From Aquilonibacter sp963820185 (GTDB lineage: Bacteria; Vulcanimicrobiota; Vulcanimicrobiia; Vulcanimicrobiales; Vulcanimicrobiaceae), in the NCBI GenBank assembly GCA_963820185.1, contig CAWFYV010000007.1, positions 62,001 through 126,000 on the forward strand: a DNA stretch of 64,000 nucleotides. The letters are read 5' to 3'. Position numbers and translations under genes: made by a program. The notes under the pieces were generated by a model. The model was not told where the DNA came from. It worked only from the letters and a program-made list of their open reading frames with translations, and did not search any database. Below, piece by piece: positions 17,227-25,616 of this stretch. How positions within the stretch are numbered: the first letter of the stretch is position 1; the number at the start of each line of letters is the position of its first letter.

Positions 17227-17838
17227 GTGACCTTTATCACGGTCGAGGGCATTGAAGGGTGCGGCAAGAGTACGCTCCTTGCCGCTCTTTCCGAACGATT
17301 ACGCGCTTCGGGTAAGGAAACCATCGTTACCCGGGAGCCGGGGGGAACGCCGGTGGGCGACGCGATCCGGGAAATCTTCCTCCAACCCGGGCTCGAGGTT
17401 GCTCCGCTGACTGAGGCGCTCCTAATTAATGCGGCGCGGGCACAGCACGTGCTTGACCTGATCGATCCGGCACTGCGACGCGGGGCGATCGTCCTGTGCG
17501 ACCGATTCGTCGACTCTACCCTCGCCTACCAAGGCTACGGCCGTGGGATCGACTTGAAATTTTTGCGCGAGCTCTGCGACACCGCGACCGGCGGCCTCGT
17601 GCCCGATCTTACCTTTGTACTCGATATTCCGGTTGCAATCTCGCGGGAGCGCATCGCCGCCCGGGATGCGGGCGCGAGCGACCGTATGGAGCGCGAAACG
17701 ACCGACTTTTACGAATGGGTGCGACGGGGGTTCCTCGATCTTGCGCAACGCGGGCGCCACTACAAGGTGATCGACGCAACTAAACCGCCCGAAGAGGTCG
17801 CAGCGGAGGCATATCGCAAACTCGAGGCGCTCGTATGA
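17227..17838 (+). CDS. tmk: Thymidylate kinase
   Basis: Tmk phosphorylates dTMP to dTDP. A GTG at 17227 gives 203 residues with the N-terminus VTFITVEGIEGCGKSTLLAA (P-loop), then TREPGGTPVGDAIRE, the DR motif CDRFVDSTLAYQGYGRG, and the LID region with RIAARDAGASDRME. The length matches the family. The stop overlaps the start of holB (ATGA), a common tmk-holB arrangement. Confidence 0.95.
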   Translation: MTFITVEGIEGCGKSTLLAALSERLRASGKETIVTREPGGTPVGDAIREIFLQPGLEVAPLTEALLINAARAQHVLDLIDPALRRGAIVLCDRFVDSTLAYQGYGRGIDLKFLRELCDTATGGLVPDLTFVLDIPVAISRERIAARDAGASDRMERETTDFYEWVRRGFLDLAQRGRHYKVIDATKPPEEVAAEAYRKLEALV

Positions 17839-18842
17839 GCGATTTGCATTTCGACGTTGTCGGCGCTGAGGGACCGAAGGCCTATTTCAGCCGTATGACG
17901 CCGCAAACGCTTGCGCACGCGTACCTTTTTTCGGGACCGCCCGGCGTTGGAAAGAAAACCTTCGCAGCTCGCCTCGCGCAATCGCTGCTCTGCGAAGCGC
18001 ACAAGGATGGTGTCCTCGGCTACGACGGAACCTGCGCGTCGTGCAAGCTTTTCGCAGCGGAAGGCGCGCGCCATCCCGATTTTCTCGAGCACGTCGGGGT
18101 CCTCAAGATCGGCGATGCCGACGCGGCGATGGGCTTCTACGAAGGTGAATATCTCACCGCGCGCGATTTGGTGCGCCAGCTCTCGATGCAATCGTACAGC
18201 GGCGGTATGCGCGTCTTGTTATTGGGCGATATCGACTTCGCAACGCATCATGCAGCCAACGCGCTCTTGAAGTTCTTCGAGGAGCCGCCGCGCGGCGTTG
18301 TGCTCATTCTCACGTCGGCAACGCCGGGACGGCTGCTGCCGACGATTCGCTCACGGGTCATCGACCTGCGGTTTCCGGCGCTCGCACAAGCGCAAGTACG
18401 CGAGATTCTGCTACGCATGGGATACGACGAAGAGCACGCGCAGCTCGGCGCGTCGCTGGGGCAGGGGAGCGTTACACGCGCAGTTGCAGCGCTGGGTGAC
18501 GAAGACGAAACGTTGCGCTCGCAAGTCGCGGGCTGGTTTTTCCGCGTGATCGACGGCGAAACGCCCGAAGAGGGATGGGCGAATCGCGAAACGCTCGATG
18601 AAGGCCTCGACGTGATCAAGTCGCTCGTGCGCGATTGGACCGCACTCGCCACGGCAGGCGATCGCGCGCCGCTGATCAGCGTCGACTACGCCGACGAACT
18701 ACGTAAGCTCCCGGCGCTTGCGCCGGCCGAGGCGATTGCCGTAATCGGGAAGCTGGACGATGCGCAGCGACTGGCGCGCACGAACGTCAGTCCGACGATG
18801 GTCAGCGAGATCGTGCGCATGGCGCTGACGGGAAAAGCTTAG
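17835..18842 (+). CDS. holB: DNA polymerase III delta' subunit
   Basis: A clamp-loader AAA+ subunit of 335 residues. The Walker A loop is SGPPGVGKKTFAARLAQ near residue 33. A cysteine cluster (CEAHK...CASCKLF) follows as in DnaX/HolB zinc modules. The sensor segments ALLKFFEEPPRGVVLILTS and RLLPTIRSRVIDLRF are typical of delta'. It is coupled to tmk by a 4-nt overlap and converges with the membrane gene by 4 nt. Confidence 0.88.
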   Translation: MSDLHFDVVGAEGPKAYFSRMTPQTLAHAYLFSGPPGVGKKTFAARLAQSLLCEAHKDGVLGYDGTCASCKLFAAEGARHPDFLEHVGVLKIGDADAAMGFYEGEYLTARDLVRQLSMQSYSGGMRVLLLGDIDFATHHAANALLKFFEEPPRGVVLILTSATPGRLLPTIRSRVIDLRFPALAQAQVREILLRMGYDEEHAQLGASLGQGSVTRAVAALGDEDETLRSQVAGWFFRVIDGETPEEGWANRETLDEGLDVIKSLVRDWTALATAGDRAPLISVDYADELRKLPALAPAEAIAVIGKLDDAQRLARTNVSPTMVSEIVRMALTGKA

Positions 18843-19546
18843 TAGAGGCCTCTAAACGCCGTCTCGTCATAGGTGACGGCAAACGGGAATGCGAGATATG
18901 CGAGCGCAATCGCGCGGTACACCGCGACCCCAATCATCGTGGGTATCACGCCGTACGGCGCGAGTGGAAACAACAGGTAGCCCGGCGCGTAGATCCACAG
19001 CGCGACGAAAACGACGGCAAGAACGATGCACGCGGGCCAGTTGGCCCGGACCGCCCGAATCGAACCCGAGAGCGCGAGACCGCCGGGCAATCCGCCGATC
19101 GCCGCAGCCGGGATCGTTAAGATCAGGAAGAAGTACGCGATGAGCTGCAATGCGGTCGAGAGAAGGCCGACACCAAGAAATTGCCCGATGTACGCCGCGG
19201 CAAATGTTACGAATTGAAAGCCGAGGGCGGCCATAAGAATGCCGCCCGCCTTGCGCCGCGTCTCTTCCCAGGCCTCATCGAAGCCGCCTCGATGGCCACG
19301 CGCGATGTTGTTGGCCTGAATCACTGCGCCGCCGAACGCGAACAAGTAGACGATCTGAATAACGAACTGGAACAGCCCCGCGCCGGCTCCGCCGAGTGGA
19401 TCGGTGAAGAGCGTGCTCCAGTACGAAACGAACATGTCGATGATCGCGGCCAAGAGCGGCAACGCGAGTATCGACGGATTGCGCACGAGATGGACGAGCG
19501 CTTGCCCGTAGATCGCGAGATTGACATTCGGTCCAGCGCGTCGCAT
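18839..19546 (-). CDS. Integral membrane hypothetical protein
   Basis: A 235-residue protein with about six membrane helices, among them ILALPLLAAIIDMFVSY, FQFVIQIVYLFAFGGAVI, ILMAALGFQFVTFAAAYI and CIVLAVVFVALWIYA. The segment ARGHRGGFDEAWEETRRKAGGIL between helices 2 and 3 is a soluble loop of the type found in DUF-class bacterial membrane proteins with a GYxG-like core. No function can be given. It lies 10 nt downstream of mtnP on the same strand and is probably co-transcribed. Confidence 0.65.
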   Translation of the reverse strand: MRRAGPNVNLAIYGQALVHLVRNPSILALPLLAAIIDMFVSYWSTLFTDPLGGAGAGLFQFVIQIVYLFAFGGAVIQANNIARGHRGGFDEAWEETRRKAGGILMAALGFQFVTFAAAYIGQFLGVGLLSTALQLIAYFFLILTIPAAAIGGLPGGLALSGSIRAVRANWPACIVLAVVFVALWIYAPGYLLFPLAPYGVIPTMIGVAVYRAIALAYLAFPFAVTYDETAFRGLY

Positions 19547-19556
19547 TGTGCTCTTT

Positions 19557-20363
19557 TTAGCCTCGTGATCCAGCGAGCGCGTGATGGCACGAGCAGTCGG
19601 CCTTCAGGTCGATCTTTGCGACGATCTTGCCGATCGCGTTCTTCACGCGGTCGTTATTTTTCTTGAAGACCTCCATCACTTCGTGATGCGAGACCGGCGG
19701 AATGCCCTCGATGCCGACGTCATAGTCGGTGATCAACGAGATGTTGACAAAGCAGATTTCGAGCTCGCGCGCGAGATAAGCTTCGGGATATTGCGTCATA
19801 TTGATCACTTCCCAGCCTTGACTCTGGAACCACTTCGATTCGGAACGCGTCGAGAAACGCGGACCTTGAATGACGACGACCGTGCCGCGCTCGTGCGTCT
19901 CGATGCCAAGTGATTTCAGCGCATCGATCGCGATCGGGCGAAGCGTCGGGCAGTAGGGATCCGCGAAGCTGACGTGCGTGGTGATCGGGCCGTCGAAGAA
20001 CGTGTCTTTGCGGCCGGCGGTGCGGTCGACCAGTTGATCGCAGACGACCATCGAGCCGGGCGCGACCTCTTTCTTGAGCGAGCCGCAGGCATTGGGCGCG
20101 ATGATGAACTTGACGCCGAGCGCCTTCATCGCCCAAAGGTTTGCGCGATAGTTGATCGACTGCGGCGGAAAGCGGTGGTCCTTCCCGTGTCGCGGCAAAA
20201 ACGCGACCTTTTTCCCCGCGATCTCGCCGAGTGCCACGCGATCGCTGGGAGCTCCGTACGGTGTCTCGATCCACACTTCGCGTGCGTTTTCGATCAGTGA
20301 ATAAAATCCTGACCCGCCAAAAACGCCGATATCGGCGCGTTCCGTCGTCTCCATAATCTCCAT
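19557..20363 (-). CDS. mtnP: S-methyl-5'-thioadenosine phosphorylase
   Basis: MtnP cleaves methylthioadenosine, the by-product of polyamine synthesis, to adenine and methylthioribose 1-phosphate. The 268 residues have the nucleoside phosphorylase II pattern: GVFGGSGFYSL, LPRHGKDHRFPPQSINYRAN, NACGSL, QGPRFSTRSESKWF, INMTQYPEAYLARELEICFVN and LITDYDVGIEG. The NMT and TDYD positions fit adenine-type substrates. An in-frame ATG at 20354 is an alternative start. Confidence 0.93.
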   Translation of the reverse strand: MEIMETTERADIGVFGGSGFYSLIENAREVWIETPYGAPSDRVALGEIAGKKVAFLPRHGKDHRFPPQSINYRANLWAMKALGVKFIIAPNACGSLKKEVAPGSMVVCDQLVDRTAGRKDTFFDGPITTHVSFADPYCPTLRPIAIDALKSLGIETHERGTVVVIQGPRFSTRSESKWFQSQGWEVINMTQYPEAYLARELEICFVNISLITDYDVGIEGIPPVSHHEVMEVFKKNNDRVKNAIGKIVAKIDLKADCSCHHALAGSRG

Positions 20364-20396
20364 TACTTACGGGGAAGGTGATGTTGCAGGCCGGTG

Positions 20397-20426
20397 TTCG
20401 AGGTGGAGGGTCCGTACCCTCGAACA
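20397..20426. promoter_or_regulatory. Inverted repeat in the divergent mtnP / DUF302 intergenic region
   Basis: GTTCGAGG at 20397-20404 is the exact reverse complement of CCTCGAAC at 20419-20426, spaced by 14 nt, with a smaller GAGGGT/ACCCTC palindrome inside. The site is central in the 98-bp gap between two divergent genes, which fits an operator. No regulator can be assigned. Confidence 0.35.
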
Positions 20427-20461
20427 ATTGTAGTCCCGACTCATTTTGCGAGGTTCTTCCT

Positions 20462-20881
20462 ATGATCGACAAGACTACGGTGATGACCATGCCATTCGGC
20501 AAGGCGGTTGCCGCGGCTCTCCCGTTCGAGCGCGCCGTCGATGAGGTAAAGGCGCTTCTCAAAGACGAGGGCTTCGGCGTGCTCTGTGAGATCGATGTCG
20601 CAGCGTCGATGCGCGAGAAACTCGGGAAGGCTTTTCGCCCGTACCGCATTCTCGGTGCCTGCAATCCTGGCCTAGCGTTCCAGGCCTTGGAAGCGCAGCC
20701 GCAGATCGGTTTGTTGCTTCCCTGTAACGTGGTCGTCCAAGAGGTCGATGGCAAGACGATCGTCTCGGCGATCGACGCGAATGCGATGCTCGGCGTAACG
20801 GGCGCGCATCTAGAAGAGCTCGCGGCCGACGCGAATGCGCGGCTCGGACGCGTGCTCGACCGGATCGAGAAAGCAACATAA
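20462..20881 (+). CDS. DUF302 domain protein
   Basis: A 139-residue soluble protein. The pattern PFERAVDEVKALLKDEGFGVLCEIDVAASMREKLG, then PYRILGACNPGLAFQALEAQPQIGLLLPCNVVV, is characteristic of DUF302. This small alpha/beta fold often binds small ligands or metals, and its function is undefined. The ATG at 20462 fits the family start; longer frames upstream look non-coding. Confidence 0.85.
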   Translation: MIDKTTVMTMPFGKAVAAALPFERAVDEVKALLKDEGFGVLCEIDVAASMREKLGKAFRPYRILGACNPGLAFQALEAQPQIGLLLPCNVVVQEVDGKTIVSAIDANAMLGVTGAHLEELAADANARLGRVLDRIEKAT

Positions 20882-20896
20882 CTGCGCGAGCGAAGG

Positions 20897-21373
20897 CTAT
20901 CTGTTAAAGTCGGAAGGCTTCAAGTCGTCGAGAAATTTTTTGAACCGCGACATCTCGGAATCGTCGACCGGCTTTTTGTCGGGCGTCGATTCCTCGAGCA
21001 CGATCTTGTCGGTGACATAGATCGGCGCTTTCATGCGTAGCGCAAGCGCGATGCCGTCGGACGGGCGCGCGTCGATCTCTTGCAGCTCGCCGTCACAACG
21101 CAAGATCAACTTCGCGTAGAACGTGGAGTCCTTGATATCGTGAATGATCACTTGCTCGAGTGCCGTTTCGAGGGACTCGAGAATGTTGCGCATGAGGTCG
21201 TGTGAGAGAGGTCGCGGTACGGTGGCGCCTTCGAGTGCGAGCGCAATTGCGGTCGCCTCGAACGGACCGATCAAGATCGGAAGGTAGTGCGAGCCGTCCA
21301 TGTCCTTGAGGATCACGACCGGATCGTGGGTGAGGAGGTCGATCCCGAGCTTGTCGACCTTCATTTGGCGCAT
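20897..21373 (-). CDS. Bifunctional nuclease family protein (DUF151)
   Basis: A 158-residue protein with the DUF151 core: MKVDKLGIDLLTHDPVVILKD, YLPILIGPFEATAIALALEG, RPLSHDLMRNIL and IDARPSDGIALALRM. Relatives have DNase and RNase activity in plants, and a Thermotoga structure is known. The ATG at 21373 matches the family start. An ATG at 21415 has the better ribosome-binding site (AGGAGAGGG), but that start would overlap the ychF start codon on the other strand. Confidence 0.85.
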   Translation of the reverse strand: MRQMKVDKLGIDLLTHDPVVILKDMDGSHYLPILIGPFEATAIALALEGATVPRPLSHDLMRNILESLETALEQVIIHDIKDSTFYAKLILRCDGELQEIDARPSDGIALALRMKAPIYVTDKIVLEESTPDKKPVDDSEMSRFKKFLDDLKPSDFNR

Positions 21374-21413
21374 GGCATGGTATCCGACACCCTCGCGGAA
21401 ATCTCTTGCCCCC

Positions 21414-22508
21414 ATGGCCCTCTCCTGCGGTATCGTCGGCTTGCCCAACGTCGGCAAGTCGACCATCTTTAACGCTCTCACCCGTTCCGCGCAAGCGCTG
21501 GCGGCTAACTATCCTTTCGCGACCATCGAACCGAATGTCGGAGAAGTCGCAGTACCCGACGACCGGCTACGGGTACTACAGACACTCGTGCACGGCGAAC
21601 GGATCGTGCCCGCAACCGTTCGCTTTGTCGATATTGCCGGGCTCGTGCGCGGCGCTTCCACGGGTCAGGGCTTGGGCAACGCTTTTCTCAGCCATATTCG
21701 TGAGACCGATGCGATCGCTATGGTCGTGCGCTGCTTCGAAGATGATAACGTCACGCACGTCGAGGGAAGCCCGGACCCTGCGCGCGACATCGAAATCATC
21801 GGGATCGAACTTGCGCTTGCCGATCTTGCCACCATGCAGAAGCGCCTTGACAAGCTCGAACGCGAAGCACGCTCCGATGCAAAGCGGCGGCCGCTCTTGG
21901 AGGCCGCGAGGAATCTCGTTGCAGCGCTCGAGGCCGGCAAGCCTGCGCGGAGCTTCCCTCGCGACAGTGTGGAACACGAGGTCGCGCGTGACTCGTTCCT
22001 GCTCACCGAAAAGCCGTTGCTATACGTTGCCAACGTCGATGAGGGGCAGATCGGTGCACCTGGTCCGCTGGTGAACGCGGTAAAAGCGATTGCCAAAACC
22101 GACGGCAGCGCGGTTGTCGTGCTCAGCGGGAAGATCGAATCGGAATTGGCCGGCCTGTCGGAAGAAGAAGCCCAGGAATTCTGCGCCGAGCTCGGCATCG
22201 AACGCAGTGGCCTGGACGAACTTGCTCTGCACGTCTACGATTTGCTCGGTTTGATGACGTTTTTGACGGCGGGCGAAAAAGAAGTGCGCGCGTGGACGAT
22301 CGATAAAGGCACCAAAGCGCCGCAAGCTGCGGGCAAGATTCATGGTGATATCGAGCGTGGCTTCATCCGCGCGGAAATCGTGTCATACGACGACTACGTC
22401 GCATACAAGACCATGGCAGCCCTGAAAAACGCCGGCAAAGTCCGCGCCGAGGGGAAAGATTACGTTATGCAAGAGGGAGACGTGGTAAATTTCCTCTTCA
22501 ACGTTTGA
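21414..22508 (+). CDS. ychF: Redox-regulated ATPase YchF (Obg family)
   Basis: A 364-residue universally conserved P-loop ATPase/GTPase that binds ribosomes. The N-terminus MALSCGIVGLPNVGKSTIFN is the exact family pattern and fixes the start at 21414. The switch region is FVDIAGLVRGASTGQGLGN, the base-recognition segment is LLYVANVDE, and the C-terminal TGS domain carries the YDDYVAYKTMAALKNAGKVRAEGKDYVMQEGDVVNFLFNV ending. Confidence 0.96.
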   Translation: MALSCGIVGLPNVGKSTIFNALTRSAQALAANYPFATIEPNVGEVAVPDDRLRVLQTLVHGERIVPATVRFVDIAGLVRGASTGQGLGNAFLSHIRETDAIAMVVRCFEDDNVTHVEGSPDPARDIEIIGIELALADLATMQKRLDKLEREARSDAKRRPLLEAARNLVAALEAGKPARSFPRDSVEHEVARDSFLLTEKPLLYVANVDEGQIGAPGPLVNAVKAIAKTDGSAVVVLSGKIESELAGLSEEEAQEFCAELGIERSGLDELALHVYDLLGLMTFLTAGEKEVRAWTIDKGTKAPQAAGKIHGDIERGFIRAEIVSYDDYVAYKTMAALKNAGKVRAEGKDYVMQEGDVVNFLFNV

Positions 22509-22625
22509 AATCTTAAGACTTTAGTCTGCTTGGCACGTCTAGCGAGTCGAGTTTTTCAAGGGACTTTTGCGCAATTTCCCGTAGCTTTCTTAGGTTTGGA
22601 ACTCTTTGGAGGCTAATAAAACCCT

Positions 22626-23885
22626 ATGACCACTGCGGTGCGCGAAGTCTCAGTTTTTGGAGACGGCATTGCCTACTTTAACGAAGCGGCCGATCTCCTC
22701 GAACTGGACTCGGGAATGCGTAGAATACTTACGCATCCCTCGCGGCAGATCATCTTCTCGATCCCGTTCCAACGCGACAGCGGCGAATTCGAAGTCTATA
22801 CCGCCTATCGCGTGCAGTACAGTTTCGCGCGCGGCCCGGCGAAGGGCGGCATCCGCTATCATCCCGGTGTGACGCTCGACGAGGTGACGGCGCTCGCGTT
22901 TTGGATGACGTGGAAGTGCGCAGTTGTCGATCTGCCGTTCGGTGGTGGCAAAGGCGGCGTAACGTGCGATCCGTCGACGCTCTCGATGAACGAGCTCGAG
23001 CGGATCACGCGGCGCTATGCCGCGGAACTCGTGGAGGTCGTCGGTCCCGATAAAGATGTTCCCGCGCCCGACGTCAACACGACGCCCCAGGTCATGGCGT
23101 GGTTTATGGACACGTACTCGATGCACGTGCGTCAGAACGTTCCCGGCGTGGTGACCGGTAAGCCGCTCGAGATCGGCGGTTCGCGCGGGCGCGTTGAAGC
23201 GACCGGACGCGGCGTGACGATCTGCGCGCTCGACGAGATGACCGAGATGAATCTCGCGCCGGAACAGTCCCGTGTCATTATCCAGGGCTTCGGCAACGTC
23301 GGCCTCCACGCGGCCAAGCTCTTCGCCGAGCGCGGTTGTAAGGTCGTCGGTATCTCGGATGTGACGGGTGCGTTCTACAACAAGGACGGCATCGATGTGC
23401 TCGGCGCCGTCGACCACGCATTAAAGAATCGCAGTCTCGAAGGCTTTAAGGGTGGCGATCGCATCAGCAACATGGAGTTGATTACCGCGGACTGCGACGT
23501 GCTCGTGCCGGCCGCGCTCGAGAAGGTCTTCACCGCCGAAAACGCGTCGAAAGTCAAGGCGAAGTTGATCGTCGAGGGCGCGAACGGGCCGACGACGCCG
23601 GAAGCTGACCGCATCTTCAAGCAAAACGGCATCGTCGTGATCCCCGACATCATGGCCAACGCGGGTGGCGTGACCGTCTCGTACTTCGAGTGGGTACAAG
23701 ATCGCATGGGTTACTTCTGGAAGGAAGCCGAGGTCAACGAGAAGCTCGAGGATGTGCTGCTCACGAACCTGACAGAGTTGCGCAAGATCAAGAACGCGCG
23801 CAATTCAAATTTCCGTACCGCGGCCTACGCGCTGGCAATCGACCGCGTCGTAAGGGCGCTCAAGCTCCGTGGTATATACGCTTAG
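22626..23885 (+). CDS. gdhA: Glutamate dehydrogenase (Glu/Leu/Phe/Val family)
   Basis: It interconverts glutamate and 2-oxoglutarate with NAD(P). The 419-residue protein has ARGPAKGGIRYHPGV, the catalytic Lys in LPFGGGKGGV, PAPDVNTTPQVMAW, the dinucleotide motif VIIQGFGNVGLHAAKLFAERG, and VEGANGPTTPEAD. Length and motifs match hexameric small GDHs. TTGGAGG precedes the ATG. The 117-bp leader (22509-22625) presumably holds its promoter; nothing distinctive was seen there apart from AGACTTTAGTCT. The end overlaps the convergent lipoprotein gene by 4 nt. Confidence 0.95.
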   Translation: MTTAVREVSVFGDGIAYFNEAADLLELDSGMRRILTHPSRQIIFSIPFQRDSGEFEVYTAYRVQYSFARGPAKGGIRYHPGVTLDEVTALAFWMTWKCAVVDLPFGGGKGGVTCDPSTLSMNELERITRRYAAELVEVVGPDKDVPAPDVNTTPQVMAWFMDTYSMHVRQNVPGVVTGKPLEIGGSRGRVEATGRGVTICALDEMTEMNLAPEQSRVIIQGFGNVGLHAAKLFAERGCKVVGISDVTGAFYNKDGIDVLGAVDHALKNRSLEGFKGGDRISNMELITADCDVLVPAALEKVFTAENASKVKAKLIVEGANGPTTPEADRIFKQNGIVVIPDIMANAGGVTVSYFEWVQDRMGYFWKEAEVNEKLEDVLLTNLTELRKIKNARNSNFRTAAYALAIDRVVRALKLRGIYA

Positions 23886-25519
23886 GGAAGCGGAAAAATT
23901 TGAATGAACCCGCCAAATAGTGCGTTGTTCGCTACGGTCGGATTATAGGGATCGCCCATCGCAATCGCGGTTAGCTGCGATGCATTGAGTTGTGGAATGG
24001 TCATCCCGAACGATTGATCGGCAACAGCGATGAACTCGTTGGCGATAAGCGCGTAACCGGCGTTCGACGGATGCAGTCCATCCCAGCTCACCAATCCGCC
24101 GCCGTATTGTAGCGTCAATGTTTGGCCCCCAACCGAAACGCCGCTCGTCGAGAATGTCTGGAAGACGGTGTTGATCGGAACGAGGGCGACGTTGCTCCCC
24201 GAGGAGGTCGCAACGCCGTCGATGACTTGAATGTAGGCGGCGTTGAGTTGTTGCACCTGTGCGGCAAATGTCGGGGTGAGATAGTACGTGCCTAAACCAC
24301 TTCCGGGCTCGCCGGGAATGTCGAGCTGCGGCGCGGTGTTGCAAGTGGTGCTCAACGGCGGGCACCCGGCAAGTATCGTCAGGAGACCGCTATCGGTAAG
24401 ATAACCGCCGGATGTGATGCCGTACTGGGTACCGAGATACGACACGATCGCTTGCGCATTCGCCGGAACGATAAAAAGCTTTTCGAAAACCTTTACCAAT
24501 TGGGCTTGCGGGAAAAACTCCGGCACCGGATGCGCAGCACTGCTCGTTGGTAGGATCGTCGGCAGGTCCGCTACGAGCACTTTCGTCCCCGCTGCGGTCA
24601 GCGATTTGACGATCCTCGTGAGGTCGGCCTGCATCTGCGCGGGGGTGTCGGTGGCGGGGCTATTCCCTCCCGAGAAGAGGTACTTCAAAATGTCGTTCGC
24701 GCCAAGCCACACGGTGGCGAGCTTCGGTTTCATTCCAACCGCGACGTTGAGTTCGGTAAGATTGCTACCGTAGGCGGCGGCATACCCGCCGAGCACCGGT
24801 AGAAAAAGCTGATTCTCACTCTGTACGAGCGATTGCAAGCCACCCGACGTTGGATCGTTCGGGAGGGTCGCATATCCGCAGGTCGTCCCGGGCGCAGCAG
24901 GCGAGGGATTGACCACCGGTGGTCCGGTGTACGGCCCGTTCATGAAGACGGCTTCATGCATCGTGATGCCCGGAATGCCCAAATCGGCAATGCCGATTGC
25001 CGGGTTCTCGCGCGTGCCTGGCCACGTTGTGGCGCCGAACGCCGACATATTGAAGGTCGAGCAGGCCGATTGCGTGGTGGTGAGCAGCGTCGACGCATTG
25101 AGGACGAGCTGCGTGTTGATGCCCGGCGCGTTGATTAACGGGAGCACCGCGGCCGATGCGTTTACCGGCAGCAACGTCGGGTTCGTGACGTTATATGGCG
25201 TGTGATTGCACGCTCCCGCAGTCGAGGTGACGCAATCATACATGTCTGCAAACCATCCGTTCGACTGACCCGGAGGCACGGCGTGGCTTGCATACGCCGA
25301 TCCCGCATAGGTCGTCGGTATTCCAAGCGTTGCATCGGCCTGTTCGCCGGCGGTCAAGCTGTCGCCGATTCCGACGAGTACCGGTCCGCCGAACGGTGTC
25401 GGCGCGGTTGCAGCGCCGGTCCCGTTACTGAGTTGAGGCACGTTCCCGCCGCTTGGCGAGCCGCAGGCAGTGACTAGGGTCGCGCAGAGACCCAGGAGCA
25501 GCGCAAAATGCTTCGTCAT
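23882..25519 (-). CDS. SGNH/GDSL-hydrolase lipoprotein (copy 2)
   Basis: A 545-residue predicted lipoprotein. The signal ends in a lipobox (LVTAC, Cys near residue 18), followed by GSPSGGNVPQLSNGTG. SGNH hydrolase blocks are block I VLVGIGDSLTAGEQ (catalytic Ser), block III TVWLGANDILK (Asn), and block V WDGLHPSNAGYALIANEF (Asp and His). It is likely an esterase or deacylase acting in the periplasm or outer membrane. It is paralogous to the next gene upstream and has exactly the same length. An intrinsic terminator separates the two. The start at 25519 places the signal peptide correctly. Confidence 0.85.
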   Translation of the reverse strand: MTKHFALLLGLCATLVTACGSPSGGNVPQLSNGTGAATAPTPFGGPVLVGIGDSLTAGEQADATLGIPTTYAGSAYASHAVPPGQSNGWFADMYDCVTSTAGACNHTPYNVTNPTLLPVNASAAVLPLINAPGINTQLVLNASTLLTTTQSACSTFNMSAFGATTWPGTRENPAIGIADLGIPGITMHEAVFMNGPYTGPPVVNPSPAAPGTTCGYATLPNDPTSGGLQSLVQSENQLFLPVLGGYAAAYGSNLTELNVAVGMKPKLATVWLGANDILKYLFSGGNSPATDTPAQMQADLTRIVKSLTAAGTKVLVADLPTILPTSSAAHPVPEFFPQAQLVKVFEKLFIVPANAQAIVSYLGTQYGITSGGYLTDSGLLTILAGCPPLSTTCNTAPQLDIPGEPGSGLGTYYLTPTFAAQVQQLNAAYIQVIDGVATSSGSNVALVPINTVFQTFSTSGVSVGGQTLTLQYGGGLVSWDGLHPSNAGYALIANEFIAVADQSFGMTIPQLNASQLTAIAMGDPYNPTVANNALFGGFIQIFPLP

Positions 25520-25544
25520 TGATCCGTCCACACCTCAAATCGGG

Positions 25545-25584
25545 AAAAAAAGTGGGCCGACTCCATTACGGTTCGTCGGCCCAC
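25545..25584 (-). terminator. Strong Rho-independent terminator between the two SGNH genes
   Basis: Reading leftward, a 10-bp perfect stem (GTGGGCCGAC at 25552-25561 with GTCGGCCCAC at 25575-25584, 13-nt loop) is followed by seven T residues (plus-strand A-run 25545-25551). It lies after the upstream SGNH gene and before the downstream copy, so the second copy is attenuated or has its own promoter. Confidence 0.85.
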
Positions 25585-25616
25585 GTGAGGAAGCATTGGA
25601 TAGTTTATTGGATGGT

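Noticed and set aside
20397..20426. GTTCGA in a hairpin that might be part of a tRNA
   Set aside because: The loop size and stem length do not fit a tRNA, and no cloverleaf can be drawn around it.
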